Shown piece after piece: positions 1 to 10,649 of a stretch of 64,000 nucleotides of DNA. Location: the NCBI GenBank assembly GCA_963969495.1, contig OZ018321.1:124448521-124512520 (forward strand). The letters are read 5' to 3'. Position 1 is the first letter of the stretch. Each line of letters opens with the position of its first letter. Made by a program: the position numbers and the translations under genes. Below the pieces are notes generated by a model, which saw only the letters and a program-made list of their open reading frames with translations, made no database searches and was not told the DNA's origin. Source of the DNA: Ceratothoa steindachneri (lineage: Eukaryota > Arthropoda > Malacostraca > Isopoda > Cymothoidae).

Positions 1-748
1 ATATATTTATTCTCAATATAGAAATTTTCGCATAGCTAAATGCATTGAAATGAGCAGCATAGGAAAAAATCTAAACAACTAAAAATAGAAAATAAATAAA
101 ACTAATGGAAGTTTGCAAGGAAAGCATAACGTAATTACAGTTAGGAAAGGAGTGCCATCACTTTTGTTAGTTTATTTTAATGCTGTCATGTACACAGAAT
201 TAATTATCCATGCTTTAGGGAAATTCAACAACTCTGGGAATCAGGAGAGTTACTTCGGAAAGCCGTCAAACTGCGCTCATGTGAGTTATTTTTACAAGTA
301 ATATCCGTGTGCTATGTTTTTCCTTTTACTTCATCATAAGCCTTAAAATGAAATTTAATTACATTGAAAATTAAAACGAAAGCAAAAGCCTTGCATTTTA
401 GCACACTTATTTTATAAGGAGAGAAAAATGAAGAATTTTTATATTTTAGGTGGAAATAAAAAAACGCAGTGAGCTTTGGTAGGCAGATAGGTCATTTAAA
501 ACAAGTCCTTAACTATTCACTCAATAATACACCCTTTATAGGTTTTACGGAAAAATTTCATACACAACATTTTTGGAAGTGATAAAAAAAAATCTATCCA
601 TCTTCTATTCTTATTCCAATCATTCCAGAGTTGCAAGATTCACAGCGTAAAGTAACGTGTTTCCAGCCAGCAATCAAATAGAATGTTTGTTTTATTTCCA
701 TTTCTCAGTGTTAGTATACGAAAAATCAAAACTTATGGACTTAAACAC
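1..748. other. Intergenic, nothing recognised
   Basis: AT-rich sequence with only short chance open frames. I see no transposon motif, RNA gene or repeat before the LTR that starts at 749. Confidence 0.5.
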
Positions 749-1257
749 TGTAGCAGAATGATGTCAAAGGGTGACGATGTGCCCTTCTGTACCCACCTGG
801 TCCTGAGATGACTGCATGGAGCTGTGAAAGTAAATACACGCCCCAGCTGTATTTGTTTAGGGACCGAGTTCATCGCCTGCCATGGCCAAATTTCAGCAAA
901 CATTCTTGCCTTCTGCCTGAAGATCGAAGGCCGTTGGACATTCCAAGCCAATATCACAATTCCCCCTTCCTTCGAAGTGGTCGCCCACTTTGACCCAAAA
1001 TCGCACGCGCGTCTGGAGGGCCGTCACAGCCACCTCACAAGGAGACTATATAATCCTTAGACTTAGTTTAGTAAGCAGCACTGTTTGACTTCCCAGCGTT
1101 AAGGTGCGATTTCAATTCGAGTCGAAGGCTAAATCGATCCGTGAACTTTGCCATAGTCAATCGGCAAATATTCTACGAGGATTTCCAACTCGGAAGGCCA
1201 TCTACGAGTGCTCACTGATCTGAAGCGAGAGCTAACTCTAATTCCACCGCCGCATCG
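749..1257 (+). repeat. 5' LTR remnant of gypsy element D
   Basis: The sequence starts TGTAGCAGAATG. It aligns along its length with 3205-3670 and with the reverse complement of 29609 downward. The three copies have different left flanks, which fixes the LTR start. A TATA-like CTATATAATCC lies near 1046, followed by the shared stretch TTTAGTAAGCAGCACTG, probably the transcription start region. The LTR breaks off near 1255-1258, where gag-homologous sequence begins, so its 3' half, the primer-binding site and the start of gag are missing. Confidence 0.8.
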
Positions 1258-2330
1258 ATGTACTCTCTCTAGTAATTTCAATTTTTAGTCAGACGCATCG
1301 AAATGCCCCATGATTATGAGTCCCTGGTAGATTTCTTTTCTAAGGGATCAGTTGCTGGCATCTCTATCACTATAGGTCCGCTCCTTTGTGAAGGATCGTC
1401 GGTGAAACTCCTTCAAAAAATGCATAGAAGAAGCAGATATCTATGCGGTGAGTCACAGTTTATACACGAAGGGAAAAAAAAGCCTCCCCTTTCACCCCAA
1501 AGAATAAATTTAATAACTCGCGGTTCCCTCTTAAGAACTCTCCTAAGTTCGCCAAGGTTACGGGCCCCTTTAAGCTCATAAGTTTCCCTCCATCGGCACC
1601 CCGTCATTTAAAGCCCCTCATACCTAACTTTCCCGGTAAGCAAATCATACGTTTTGCTTGCGGTTTCCATTGCCACATGCGGACAAATTGCCCCCAAAAT
1701 TCCAAACTCCATGGTAATCCCATTCACCAAGTCCACCAGGTGAATGCTGCTCCCGCTCCCGCTCCCCCTCCCTTGCGACCAGAATTCTGAGCTCCAATCT
1801 CGCCTCTCAGTGCCTCGGGGAACCATGTAAATTTCCTCTTCGACAAGATTTCTCCAGGAAGTCTTAAATTTGCAAACGGAAGCGTTAATGGATGCCGAGT
1901 CTCACCCTAGTCTGCGATACCGGGCGTACTTGTATCGTGGTATCGAATGAACATCTTCCCCCGGTGGCTCCAGACCACAAAAAGTTTGCGGTAGTCCATG
2001 ATAACCTGGCACGCGCAAACCGCTTCCCTATTGTAAACTGTTACTTGGAGTGTCAGTACTTTTTCGGATGAGCTGAATTTGGATCAGCCCCCATCAAATT
2101 CTGTTCCGTATTTGTAGGACAGTGTCCCTAAGTCTGATCTATCCCTTTGGCTCAGCCCGTAATCATGAGACTCCAGGAATGCCAGACACCCACTGCTCTT
2201 GAAACTCTTTTAGATTCAGATTTCAGAGGCGTTATGAGCGAAGAATTAGCTCAAAGACAGAAGGAGTGCCCAAATCCGAATGGATACGAGTACCGAAGAA
2301 ATCAGTTGTGTCATGCTTCAGTACGGAGAC
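1258..2330 (+). pseudogene. gag-protease remnant of gypsy element D
   Basis: Gag encodes the structural protein of the retrotransposon particle, and the retropepsin cleaves the polyprotein. Nucleotide and protein similarity to element C runs through the whole stretch: a gag tail with EEADIY near 1420-1445, a degraded zinc-knuckle region near 1645-1700, and then a protease segment. The catalytic triad Asp-Thr-Gly is at 1917-1925, followed by CIVVSNE and PDHKKFAVVHDNLARAN. The last part (to about 2280) matches the segment between protease and integrase in C, including the AQRQKEC motif. The frame is broken by several stops and shifts. Integrase and nearly all of RT are absent, and RNase H follows almost directly, which indicates an internal deletion near 2280-2330. 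Confidence 0.75.
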
Positions 2331-2650
2331 GACGGTGAGAGTTAGCCTGTGATCTTTGCGAGTCATAAATTAGTCCTACGTGATTGGAATTATTCAGTGA
2401 TAGAAAAGGAAGCTTTAGCTATTATTTGGAGCGTGCAGAAGTTCAAGATGTACTTGATAGGTCTAGAATTCCTTATAGAAACCGATCTTTGACGGCTGGC
2501 ATACTTCCGTAATATTAAACATCAAAATAGCTGAGTAATAAGATGGAGTCATTATTGTAGGAATTCCAATATAAGAAAATGTATATAAAAGGGTCAGAAA
2601 ATTGTATCGCCGATACCCTTAGCAGTTATCCACTGGGTGACGACCCCAGC
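2310..2650 (+). pseudogene. RNase H remnant of gypsy element D
   Basis: RNase H degrades the RNA strand during reverse transcription. The decoded peptide contains VIEKEALAIIWSVQKFKMYL, the usual gypsy RNase H helix region, followed by LIETD and RNIKHQN. It closely matches 23574-23852 on the other strand (element C). Stops interrupt it. It follows gag-protease sequence directly, so D has lost integrase and RT. Confidence 0.75.
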
Positions 2651-3204
2651 TAAATTTTAATTGTAAATGCTCCATAGCCATTTGCTCATCTGGGAAATAT
2701 TATAACCGCCAGCTAGAGATTAGTTGATATTCAATTATTTCAGAGTATGGATTTATTTTTCTCGATGTGTACATCTAAGACGCACATCGCTCTCGTATAT
2801 ATAGAATTAGTATTTAGAAGCCTGGTCCAGCACCCTTATATGTGTATATGTACCACCGTAATCCTTCTGTCATTGAGGTAAAATGTTTCATTGAATATCC
2901 ATTTTATTCTTTTTTTTTGTTTTGAATAGCTTTGTGTATAAATATTATTTTTATATTTGTTAATTATGTCCCCCTTAATGCTCTTATAGTCAGCAATAAT
3001 TTATTTCATTTTCCGTTCATATGTACACACAGTCGGGTAGAATTAGTTTCTACACCTGCTCGACAAAAGGGCAGGAATTCCCTTGTTAACACTCGCCCCG
3101 TTTACCACTCGCGTGAAAGACTCTGCTTCCCCAAATTATTCGTCTTGGAAAATTTCACCTTTCTCCCCCAAATCCGAAAGTGACATCTTTTTGGATTGGA
3201 TGGA
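2650..3204 (+). other. 3' untranslated region of element D
   Basis: Non-coding sequence between RNase H and the 3' LTR. It aligns with the reverse complement of about 22960-23560 in element C, including TGTACACACAGTCGGGTAGA. A strong polypurine tract is not obvious before the LTR. Confidence 0.65.
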
Positions 3205-4215
3205 TGTAGCTGAATGAGGTTAAAGGGCGACCACGAGCCTTTTGTTCCCACGTGATCTTGAGATCACCGCATGGAGCTGTATTTAGCACGCCCACTTTTC
3301 AGCAAACATTCTTACTTTCTGCCAGAAGATCAAATTCCATTGGACATTCCAAGCCAACGTTTTCACAATTCCCCCTTCCCCCGAAGAATAAGAGGTCACT
3401 AACTTTTTCCCCAAATCCCACGCGCGTCTGAAGGTCCGTCGCAGCCACCTCACCAAGCCTCTATATAATCCTTCGACTCAGTTTAGTAAGCAGCACTGTC
3501 AGACTTACCACCATCCCAGCGGCGATTTTGATTCGAGTCGAATGATAAAACGATCCGTAAACTCTACCATAGTCAACGGCAAATATCCGACGAGGATTCC
3601 TAACTCAGAAGGCTATCTACGAGTGCTTCCTCATCTGAAGCTAGAGGTAACCTGACTTCCACCGTCGCATTAATCCTATCCCAGCTGGCCTCTTTTCTGC
3701 AACGAGCACGTAAGCTTGTCTAACCGATGCTGCCTGCAGATTGATATAGAATCTGGCTTACCCCATTGATCTATTATTTGTGTAAACATCCCGGTTTTAA
3801 ATCACCCTTTAAATCACCAATCTCAATCTGACCTACTTAATCTCCTAATTAACCTACCTGTATCTCGCGTAGACGTTTACTCCGCCTGTATGACCATTCC
3901 CTTTAAACCCAATATTTGTGTAATTATAAATATCATTTTGTTGTTAGTAAAGATATATTTTTGTCATTGTCTTTCTTTTGTAACTCCAACGCGTACCAGC
4001 TACCTGTTAATCTTTTGCCAACTTGTACTCTGAAATACTTGTTTCAAAAAGGACTCCGGAAAGTTGATAATAAACCATCCCCACTGGACTCATAACAATT
4101 TTCCCATTCAATAACGGTCTTCAACCAACTTCGAGACAAAGCTCCAAAGTACCTACGTATATACATATATCTATATATAAATTCTGACCATTTGACGACA
4201 TATACAAATATAAAA
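3205..4215 (+). repeat. 3' LTR of gypsy element D
   Basis: This starts TGTAGCTGAATGAGG and matches the 5' LTR remnant at 749 and the 5' LTR of element C. A TATA box (TATATAAT) is at 3462-3469. The U5 end includes a short (TATATACATA)-like stretch near 4158-4185, which in element C has grown into a long (AT)n run. The LTR is about 1.0 kb. Its 3' half is repeated immediately downstream. Confidence 0.8.
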
Positions 4216-4705
4216 CAGCTAGCCGCTTTTCTGCAACGAGCACGTAAGCTAGTCTAACCGATGCCGCCTGCAGATTGATATAGAATCTGGCTTACCCCAT
4301 TGATCTATTATTTGTGTGAACATCCAGTTTTAAATCCCCCTTTAAATCATCAGCCTCAATCTGACCTACTTAATCCCCTAATTAACCTACCTGTATCTCG
4401 CGTAGACGTTCACTCCGCCTGTATGACCATTCCATTTAAACCTCAAATTTGTGTAATTATAAATATCATTTTGTTGTTAGTAAAGATATATTTTTGTCAT
4501 TGTCTTTCTTTGGCAACCCCAACGCGTACCAGCTACCTGTTAATCTTTTGCCAACTTGCACTCTGAAATATTTGTTTCAAAAAGGACCCCGCAAAGTTTA
4601 TAATATACCATCCCCACTAGACTCATAACAATCCAAAGTACCTACCTATATACATATATCTATATATAAATTCTGGCCATTCGACGACATATACAAATAT
4701 AAAAC
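4216..4705 (+). repeat. Tandem duplicate of the LTR 3' half
   Basis: This repeats 3682-4215 at an offset of 534 bp, starting CAGCTAGCC (against CAGCTGGCC) and ending ATACAAATATAAAA in both. Similarity is roughly nine bases in ten by eye. The second unit lacks about 45 bp present in the first and in element C (the stretch after CATAACAAT). Confidence 0.8.
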
Positions 4706-4709
4706 CGAG

Positions 4710-5345
4710 TCTAAGTTTGCTTTAAAAATGCGTATGTTGTGTGTTTTGTTATTTGTAACTGTACTAAAAGATTTCGATGCATTTGAATCGCTATTTATGA
4801 AGTTTTCTGCCAGAATGTCAAGAAGTTGTGGATTATTTGGTAGAAACCTGATAACTGTACAAACAGAAGATGTCGTCCACTATCTCCTGAATATCAAATG
4901 TCGAATGGCTACTTTTTTTTCAAAGATAACTTACTAAAAACTAATAATAATAATCTAGGAGGATTAGAGAGGAAATTTGACAAACAAATAACTTCTTTTC
5001 ATTCCAATATTTGGACATTTTTTGATTGTATTAAGAAACAACAAAGGCTTAAGTGAAGTAAAAATTTAACAGTACATGGTGGTGAAGTGCCTAAATAAGG
5101 ATAGAAAGTCAAGGTTACATCTTCGCAAATTCAAATAGTCGTTTTAAATTACAAAGAAGATAATTTCATTGTAGACTATTTCAGAGGGAAGGCGCATAAT
5201 ATCAGTTATTAGAAAACCATGTTTATATTTTTAGTTAATTAAATTAAAGCGTATAATATCAATTATTGCTTACTTTATTCCTTGTTTTAAAAATGTTTGA
5301 CATACTTTGATCATTAAAATTAGAACTCAATTAAAAAAAAATATC
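4710..5345. other. Intergenic, nothing recognised
   Basis: AT-rich. A 69-codon open frame at 4728-4937 shows no recognisable motif and is probably chance. Confidence 0.4.
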
Positions 5346-5349
5346 CTTT

Positions 5350-5490
5350 TTAGGTGAACTTTCTCCAAGGTTAACTTTTCTCATGATGAGCTGTTCTAGC
5401 GTTGAAATTTCCTCGCACTGAACTTTCCTCGCTGTAATTTGATGGCGGTGAGCTTTTCTGCGGTGTTTGATGGCCGTGAGCTTATTACAC
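5350..5490 (+). repeat. Degenerate short tandem repeat, GTGAACTTTTCT-like unit
   Basis: Variants of a GGTGAACTTTTCT unit recur several times here: GGTGAACTTTCT, GTTAACTTTTCT, ACTGAACTTTCC, GGTGAGCTTTTCT. They alternate with GATGGCGGTGAGC-type spacers. The repeat is imperfect and its copy number is uncertain. Confidence 0.4.
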
Positions 5491-6029
5491 ACGACACTCG
5501 CATCTTAGATCATGCCGGCGTCTAATTTACGAGTATAGGGTGCCTTTTAACTTTAGTGTCATGTCAATTCGCTCATGTTAGAAAAGGCATCATTAGTCCA
5601 GATCCTAGGAAAGTGGTCGCTATAGTGAATTTTAATTAAAGTTGATTATTGTTGGAAGTTGTTAACCCATTTCTGCCTAGTTATATTTCTCAGCCGAATT
5701 TGAATAAAATCGATGTGTAGGATAAATCTAACAACATTAGAGTAAATATTACCTTTATTGAAAAAAAAAATTTGGTGTGTACTTTTTTAGGAGTCTTACA
5801 TATAGGACGCCAGGAATATATTTTATATAATTATGACAAATCTAGGAACTCAGATTGCATTTTTACTCCAAGTGATATGACTTACACACAACATGATAAC
5901 CTAGATTCAATTTTACACATAGTGTTGTTGTTTTTCCGTGACAATAAACAGAACAGGTATGTTTTAAAGGTAGAATTACTAAATGAGCATGCTTATCAAA
6001 CCTGCAATCTTCAATCATTTTAGGTCTTT

Positions 6030-7120
6030 TTTCTGACCTTGTTGTGGGCCTTCGCCATCCGTGAAGCTCGGAAGAGAGCTATCGCAGATACTGATATAGT
6101 GCTATCAGATTGGTCACTGGCCATAAGAACTGGCTATCCGTGCTCCAGCAATGTTTTCTTCAGACAACACCCTCTAAGTTTGGGTACAGGAAGCAGAGCG
6201 CAATATGGTGGACGGGCTCGCCTTCGCGGCAACGGTAGCGGGAGAGTTCGATAACGGCAGCAGGAAGAAAGGCGTATTCAGGGTTTACCTCTTCGGAAGG
6301 CAGGAGTCATTTCCTGTCTATCTCGGCTACGGAGTCGGACACCCTCTCCCTGGGAACACCGCAAGGATGATTTTCACGACAACTACCCATTGATACGTCA
6401 TCGGAAAATTACGGTGCCTTAAGTTCTAAAAGTGATAACAGTGATAATTATTTACCAATGGGATCAGAAGATCCAAGTGTTTTGTTAAAGGCCAGGCACA
6501 AATTAACAGAATAAGACACGGCACCACATATAGTTAAGATAGTAGAATACTTCGATATTAACCTAAGTGATCATACAACAATAGTTATAGACAATGGCGT
6601 TATACTAGCACATCCAAGCTTGGAGAGAATCGCGAGTGATCTAAATTTATAATGACTCCTGGAATACTTTGAAAATGCTGCAACTAGTTTTGGTGCAGTT
6701 AAATTATGTGAACAACCAATACATGTGGCTGAAAATAGGTTAATTAATAGTGATAATGTTAGGATAAATATTCCTCCGATTGCGGAAAGTGCAACAGAAA
6801 TTGTTAATTCTACACAGTCGTGGGTAATTCCTGATTTATTAAGCCGTCCATTGGACATAATGGATCCTAGAATACAGAGAGGCAACAATAATAATAATAA
6901 TAAATAAAACAATAATAATAATACTGGTAATAATAGTAAACAATATGACCTTATTTCCCAACCTATCGATCCAGTAGGTACTAGACAAACTAAAATAACG
7001 TACTATTTTGATAAAAGTACATCGGGTGATCTTATAACCGGTAACCGAAATAACGTGCCAGGCACCAGTAACCTTATTAAAAGTTGCCATAAAAATGGAA
7101 TTAAATTATTCTTTCCTCCA
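6030..7120 (+). pseudogene. Possible upstream (gag-like) part of retroelement X, unassigned
   Basis: Overlapping open frames at 6039-6254 and 6205-6393, and a longer readable frame from about 6655 to 6905, sit upstream of the RT of element X in the same orientation. The later part is Asn-rich, from an (AAT)n-type repeat at 6889-6930. I do not recognise gag, protease or integrase motifs. Assignment to element X rests only on position and strand. Some of this may be unrelated DNA. Confidence 0.25.
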
Positions 7121-7139
7121 TAATTACAAATCATATGCT

Positions 7140-7690
7140 TGCAAAAATCCAAAAATGTGTAAAATTGTGAACGAAATTGTAGCCGCCGGAATACTAATGG
7201 AAACTATCATATTAGGCATGGAAATAGACTATTTCTAGTCCCCCCAAAAGAGGCTGTTGTTGGGGCAATATAGGACATGTCTGCCTTAATCAAGGTATTT
7301 AAACCTCCTATATTTTCATTACCTAATCATAAAGTATTAAATAAACTAGGCCTTTGGATCACGCTATTAAAATAGATCTTAAGCATGGGTTTTACCATAT
7401 GAACTTACATAAGAAAGCACAGAAAAATTTCGGAATTAAAATTCAGAATAAAAAATATGTGTTTACCAAATTACCCATGGGGTGTTGTGGCAGCCCCTAT
7501 CTTATGCATCAATCATGTCTACCATATGCAATAAATTAGTGAAACAACATAACGTACGGTCATTTGTATATCTAGACGATTTTCTGTTTGTGGGAAATAT
7601 AAATTATCTGTTGGGGGTATTAGAAGATTTGTCCAACTCATTCTTATCAATTAATTACGATAAATCTGTGGTAAGGGGAACCCTTCCTTT
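7140..7690 (+). pseudogene. Reverse transcriptase fragment of element X (YLDD type)
   Basis: RT copies element RNA into DNA. The readable pieces are KIDLKHGFYHMNLH (palm motif A, catalytic Asp in IDL) near 7369, KLPMGCCGSP near 7469 (the motif B region), and RSFVYLDDFLFVG near 7557 with an intact YLDD catalytic box. A frameshift near 7500-7535 separates motif B from the YLDD box, and earlier stops break the fingers region (PPKEAV near 7245). Sequence similarity stops at about 7675, where a direct repeat and a LINE fragment begin. The matching RNase H resumes after 9675. The motif style differs from the gypsy RTs in this window. DIRS-like is my best guess, but the class is unsettled. Confidence 0.6.
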
Positions 7691-7878
7691 ATTTATTAAA
7701 TGACAAGAAGGGAAACAGAAATTTTCCGTTAATAAAGTAGATATAAAAGATACAAAAGAGAGAAACTGAAATTTCTCGAAAACAGAGGTCAAGGGAACGG
7801 AAAAATTTAAAGGGGAGCAGAGCGGGCCATCGAGGAGGAGATGTTGTCCAGACTCGTGTTTAACGACCAATGAGGCCA
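7675..7878. repeat. Direct repeat R1 (about 205 bp)
   Basis: This matches 9467-9672 in the same orientation at an offset of about 1.79 kb, starting GGGGAAccCTTCCTTTATTT and ending GTTTAACGACCAATGAGGCCA. It brackets a minus-strand LINE fragment. Confidence 0.8.
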
Positions 7879-9466
7879 AGATTCCAGATTCAAGACAAAA
7901 TAAAGTTAGAATGTTAAGAGAATATTTTGTTTTTTAAAGTTGATTATTTCCTCGACCTTTGCCCAATCCTGACGTTTTTTCTAGCTCTTCCTTGATTTTA
8001 TTTGGAGTGTGCACACCGACCCAGGGGTCGAATCGTCTTCAGATCACAGATCTTTTCGTTTGTACGTCCAGAGGGGTTCGAGGTGCGACTCCGTTCCAGA
8101 TTTTTAGCTGCGTTTTCGGTTAAGAGGAGATCTAGGTCCTATTCTGTGTCGCATAGCGCCACATAACCGTTGTGCTGGTCTTTTAGTCTAAGGAGTATGA
8201 CCCCTTTTTCAGCGTAGATATTCCTTAGTGCCAATTCGCGTGTTGGTTTCTCTCGGCCAGGAAGGGTGCAAACGGGAAACCTCTTTACTCTTTCACGATG
8301 GTCCATTTTGGCTCGTTAAAGCCTCCTTCTTTGCGGATTTTTTTTCTCTTGTCTGTACCTAGTAAATTGCCTGGGATAAAAATGTTAGTTTTGAAATGAA
8401 AAATGAGAATGATCCACACGCTCCCACAATCCTTAGCATAACCGGTTTATCTGCCTGGGTGAGGATGATAGATGAATGATGGGATGGAGCCAGGGAGACC
8501 CTCCAGAAGGATGACTAATGGCAGACTTGATGATGGGTGGTGATTCAATCAACTACCACCACCCGGGATGCCGCCTTTTCTTGGGTTTGGGTAATGAGAC
8601 TGCTTCCAGCTGACATAGAGACGGTTTTTGTCCCTCTATGATCACTGTCGGTCCATCAGAAATATAGAAAACTCTTCCCCAACGGTTGCAGCATCGCCTC
8701 TTGTCCGCGGTGCCTATGACGGAAGGTTCTACAGTGGGCTAGTCCACAAACCTTCTTTTCCAACCGCCCTTGTCTCACGATGGGCATAGTTCGAACTAGG
8801 TTATGAATGGCAATATACATGGCTACGCCTTTTAAGGCAAGGACGGAGGATTTGATGAGTTTAAGTAGCCATAGTGTTAATTATGACTACCTGATAGTAA
8901 ATTTCTTTTTTAGTCCCTGGTGAGGGAAAATGGCGTCGAAGAGGAAGGTTTCTTCTGTAAAGATCGATTTGGGAAATTCTCTTGTTATTCTATGATCTTC
9001 TTTTTTCTCCAAAAGGTCAGGCGTTGGAAAGCGAAAGTAGCGTAAGCTGTCTTTCGAGTGCTCAATATCTGTGCGTTCGAGCACCTTAAATACTCCGAGG
9101 AGTCTTGTGAAAGATTTCCCCCAATTTTTCCTCCTTTATGCAATTCGAAGATAGATGCCAGGAGTAATTATGCAAGGAGTTTTTTTTGCAGTCAGCGTAC
9201 TTAATCAATTAGGCCACAAGCTCGCGACCCTCTCCATTGAGTAATTGGAGAGTCGGGCATGAGCCAGGCTAAATTAATATTACCAAGGGCTCTTAAGTCC
9301 TCATCGGCTTTGTTTTGTTTTGATCTTACATAAGTGATGTTTCGGGCACAATTTATACAACTTTTGGACATGATTCCGAGGGTATTGGCGGATATGCGAC
9401 GGAGGAGATCAATGTGAAGTTTTTCCCGGATGGTGTGTGTTTATGGTCCCACCCCAACTGGAGTGA
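7879..9466 (-). mobile_element. LINE fragment: 5' UTR and ORF1 N-terminus
   Basis: Read on the minus strand, the segment near 8100-7940 gives RRFDPWVGVHTPNKIKEELE, which parallels CRKLDPWIGQHTKEQIMEEI in the ORF1 of the longer LINE at 16.6-16.8 kb. ORF1 proteins of this type bind element RNA. Further upstream (8560-8830), nucleotide similarity to the 5' leader of that LINE (17.2-17.4 kb) is visible, for example around the CCACAAACC and GAATGGCAAT stretches. The coding frame is broken. The fragment lies between two direct repeats inside element X. Confidence 0.6.
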
Positions 9467-9672
9467 GGGGAATCTTTCCTTTATTTATTAAATGAAAACA
9501 AGGGAAACATAAACCTCCCGTTAACAAAGTAGATATAAAAGTTAAAAAAGTGAGAAACAGAAATTTCTCGAAAACAGAGGTCGAGGGGAACTGAAACATT
9601 TTAAGAGGTGGCAGGAAGGGCCTTCGAAGCGGAGATGTTGTCCAGACGAGTGTTTAACGACCAATGAGGCCA
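9467..9672. repeat. Direct repeat R2 (about 205 bp)
   Basis: Second copy of the 7675-7878 repeat. The motif GGCCACAAGCTCGnGACCCT that follows it (9669 on) also occurs inside the bracketed LINE fragment at about 9212, which hints at a duplication rather than simple insertion. Confidence 0.8.
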
Positions 9673-9779
9673 CAAGCTCGTGACCCTGCTTATATACTGA
9701 TTAATTAACTAAAATTCGGAAGGATAAAATAATTCATGTCCTACAAAAAATGGAGTAATTATGGTATTCTCAGATTAAA

Positions 9780-10200
9780 CCCTTGTTCTGGCTACGATTA
9801 GCCTGCATATTAAACTTTGTCATTCCTTTGTTAAAATTACCTTTTGTTTGGGTGAAATTGGCCTACAAAAATTTCTTTTGTAAAAATTGGGAATTCAGGA
9901 TAGTATGTTCCCTGCGGCACCTCCTTCATACTCGGACTGTTCCGTGGAGGAGGGGTCGGGGAAACCGGATAACATTTTTCTCCGACGCCTCGACCTGTAT
10001 TCTAGGGCTGAGATGGGGAAGATTTGGTTGGGCAATACCTAACTCGTTTTCCAATAAAATTTTTTGTGTTAGAATCAATTGTTCTCTTCATAAATTTCTG
10101 TATTTTTCCAAATGGATTGAATCCTTGCTGACAACCTACCAGCCATTTATAACCTGAAGAGGGTCAAGCTGCCTCAGCAAATTTGGACGAAACTTTCTAC
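9780..10200 (+). pseudogene. RNase H-like fragment of element X
   Basis: An open frame at 9783-10157 contains ITFFSDASTCILGLRWG and then GWAIPNSFSNKIFCVRINCS. The FSDAST motif followed by a G-W run and a basic/I-x-C/L helix is the usual layout of a retroelement RNase H, with the first catalytic Asp in SDAS. It lies on the same strand as the YLDD RT at 7.1-7.7 kb and would directly follow it if the 7.68-9.67 kb block were removed. No integrase is visible after it. The reading is by motif only. Confidence 0.5.
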
Positions 10201-10289
10201 TACTTCATTAGTAAAATTCTCCAGAATTTTCATCGCTTCCTCCATGAATCTCCGATTCGTCCACAGTCGGAGGAACCTCCTGCACCTTT

Positions 10290-10560
10290 ACAGGAAATAA
10301 CGTCTGAGGACCAATGGGGATATAAAGACTAGCCTATATAAGGGACCCCACAGGGTGGGAGACCTCATTCTGTCTCGTTCCCGCGTAGTGACAAGGTCCA
10401 TCCTCTGACCTCCCACCGCCCGAACCCCCCTGGGTAAATATGTACTATTAATGTACTCAACATGTCTCTTTTGCACCTCTATTTGATTATCACCTTCTCC
10501 ATCGTCTCTTTTCAATTTCTCTTAATCAATGTAATAAATTAAAAAATAAAGAGTAATCTC
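10290..10560 (+). promoter_or_regulatory. LTR-like promoter region after element X
   Basis: A TATA box TATATAAGG at 10335-10343 is followed 32 bp later by an arthropod-type initiator TCATTC (10365-10370, A at 10367), then a GC-richer stretch. Its position just after the RNase H suggests the terminal repeat of element X. I found no second copy upstream. Confidence 0.4.
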
Positions 10561-10579
10561 CTATCGTCTCTGCATGAAG

Positions 10580-10591
10580 CCCCCCCCCCCC
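10580..10591. repeat. Poly-C run (12 C)
   Basis: Twelve consecutive C between element X and the piggyBac relic. Confidence 0.9.
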
Positions 10592-10649
10592 AAATAATAC
10601 CTTCCCACATTTATACGAAAAGATAAAAGATCCATAGCATCACTTCATG

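Noticed and set aside
7140..10160. Element X as an integrated hepadnavirus-like or other viral polymerase
   Set aside because: The evidence is only a general RT motif resemblance (PMG block and YxDD box). The nearby promoter and repeat context fit a retrotransposon better.
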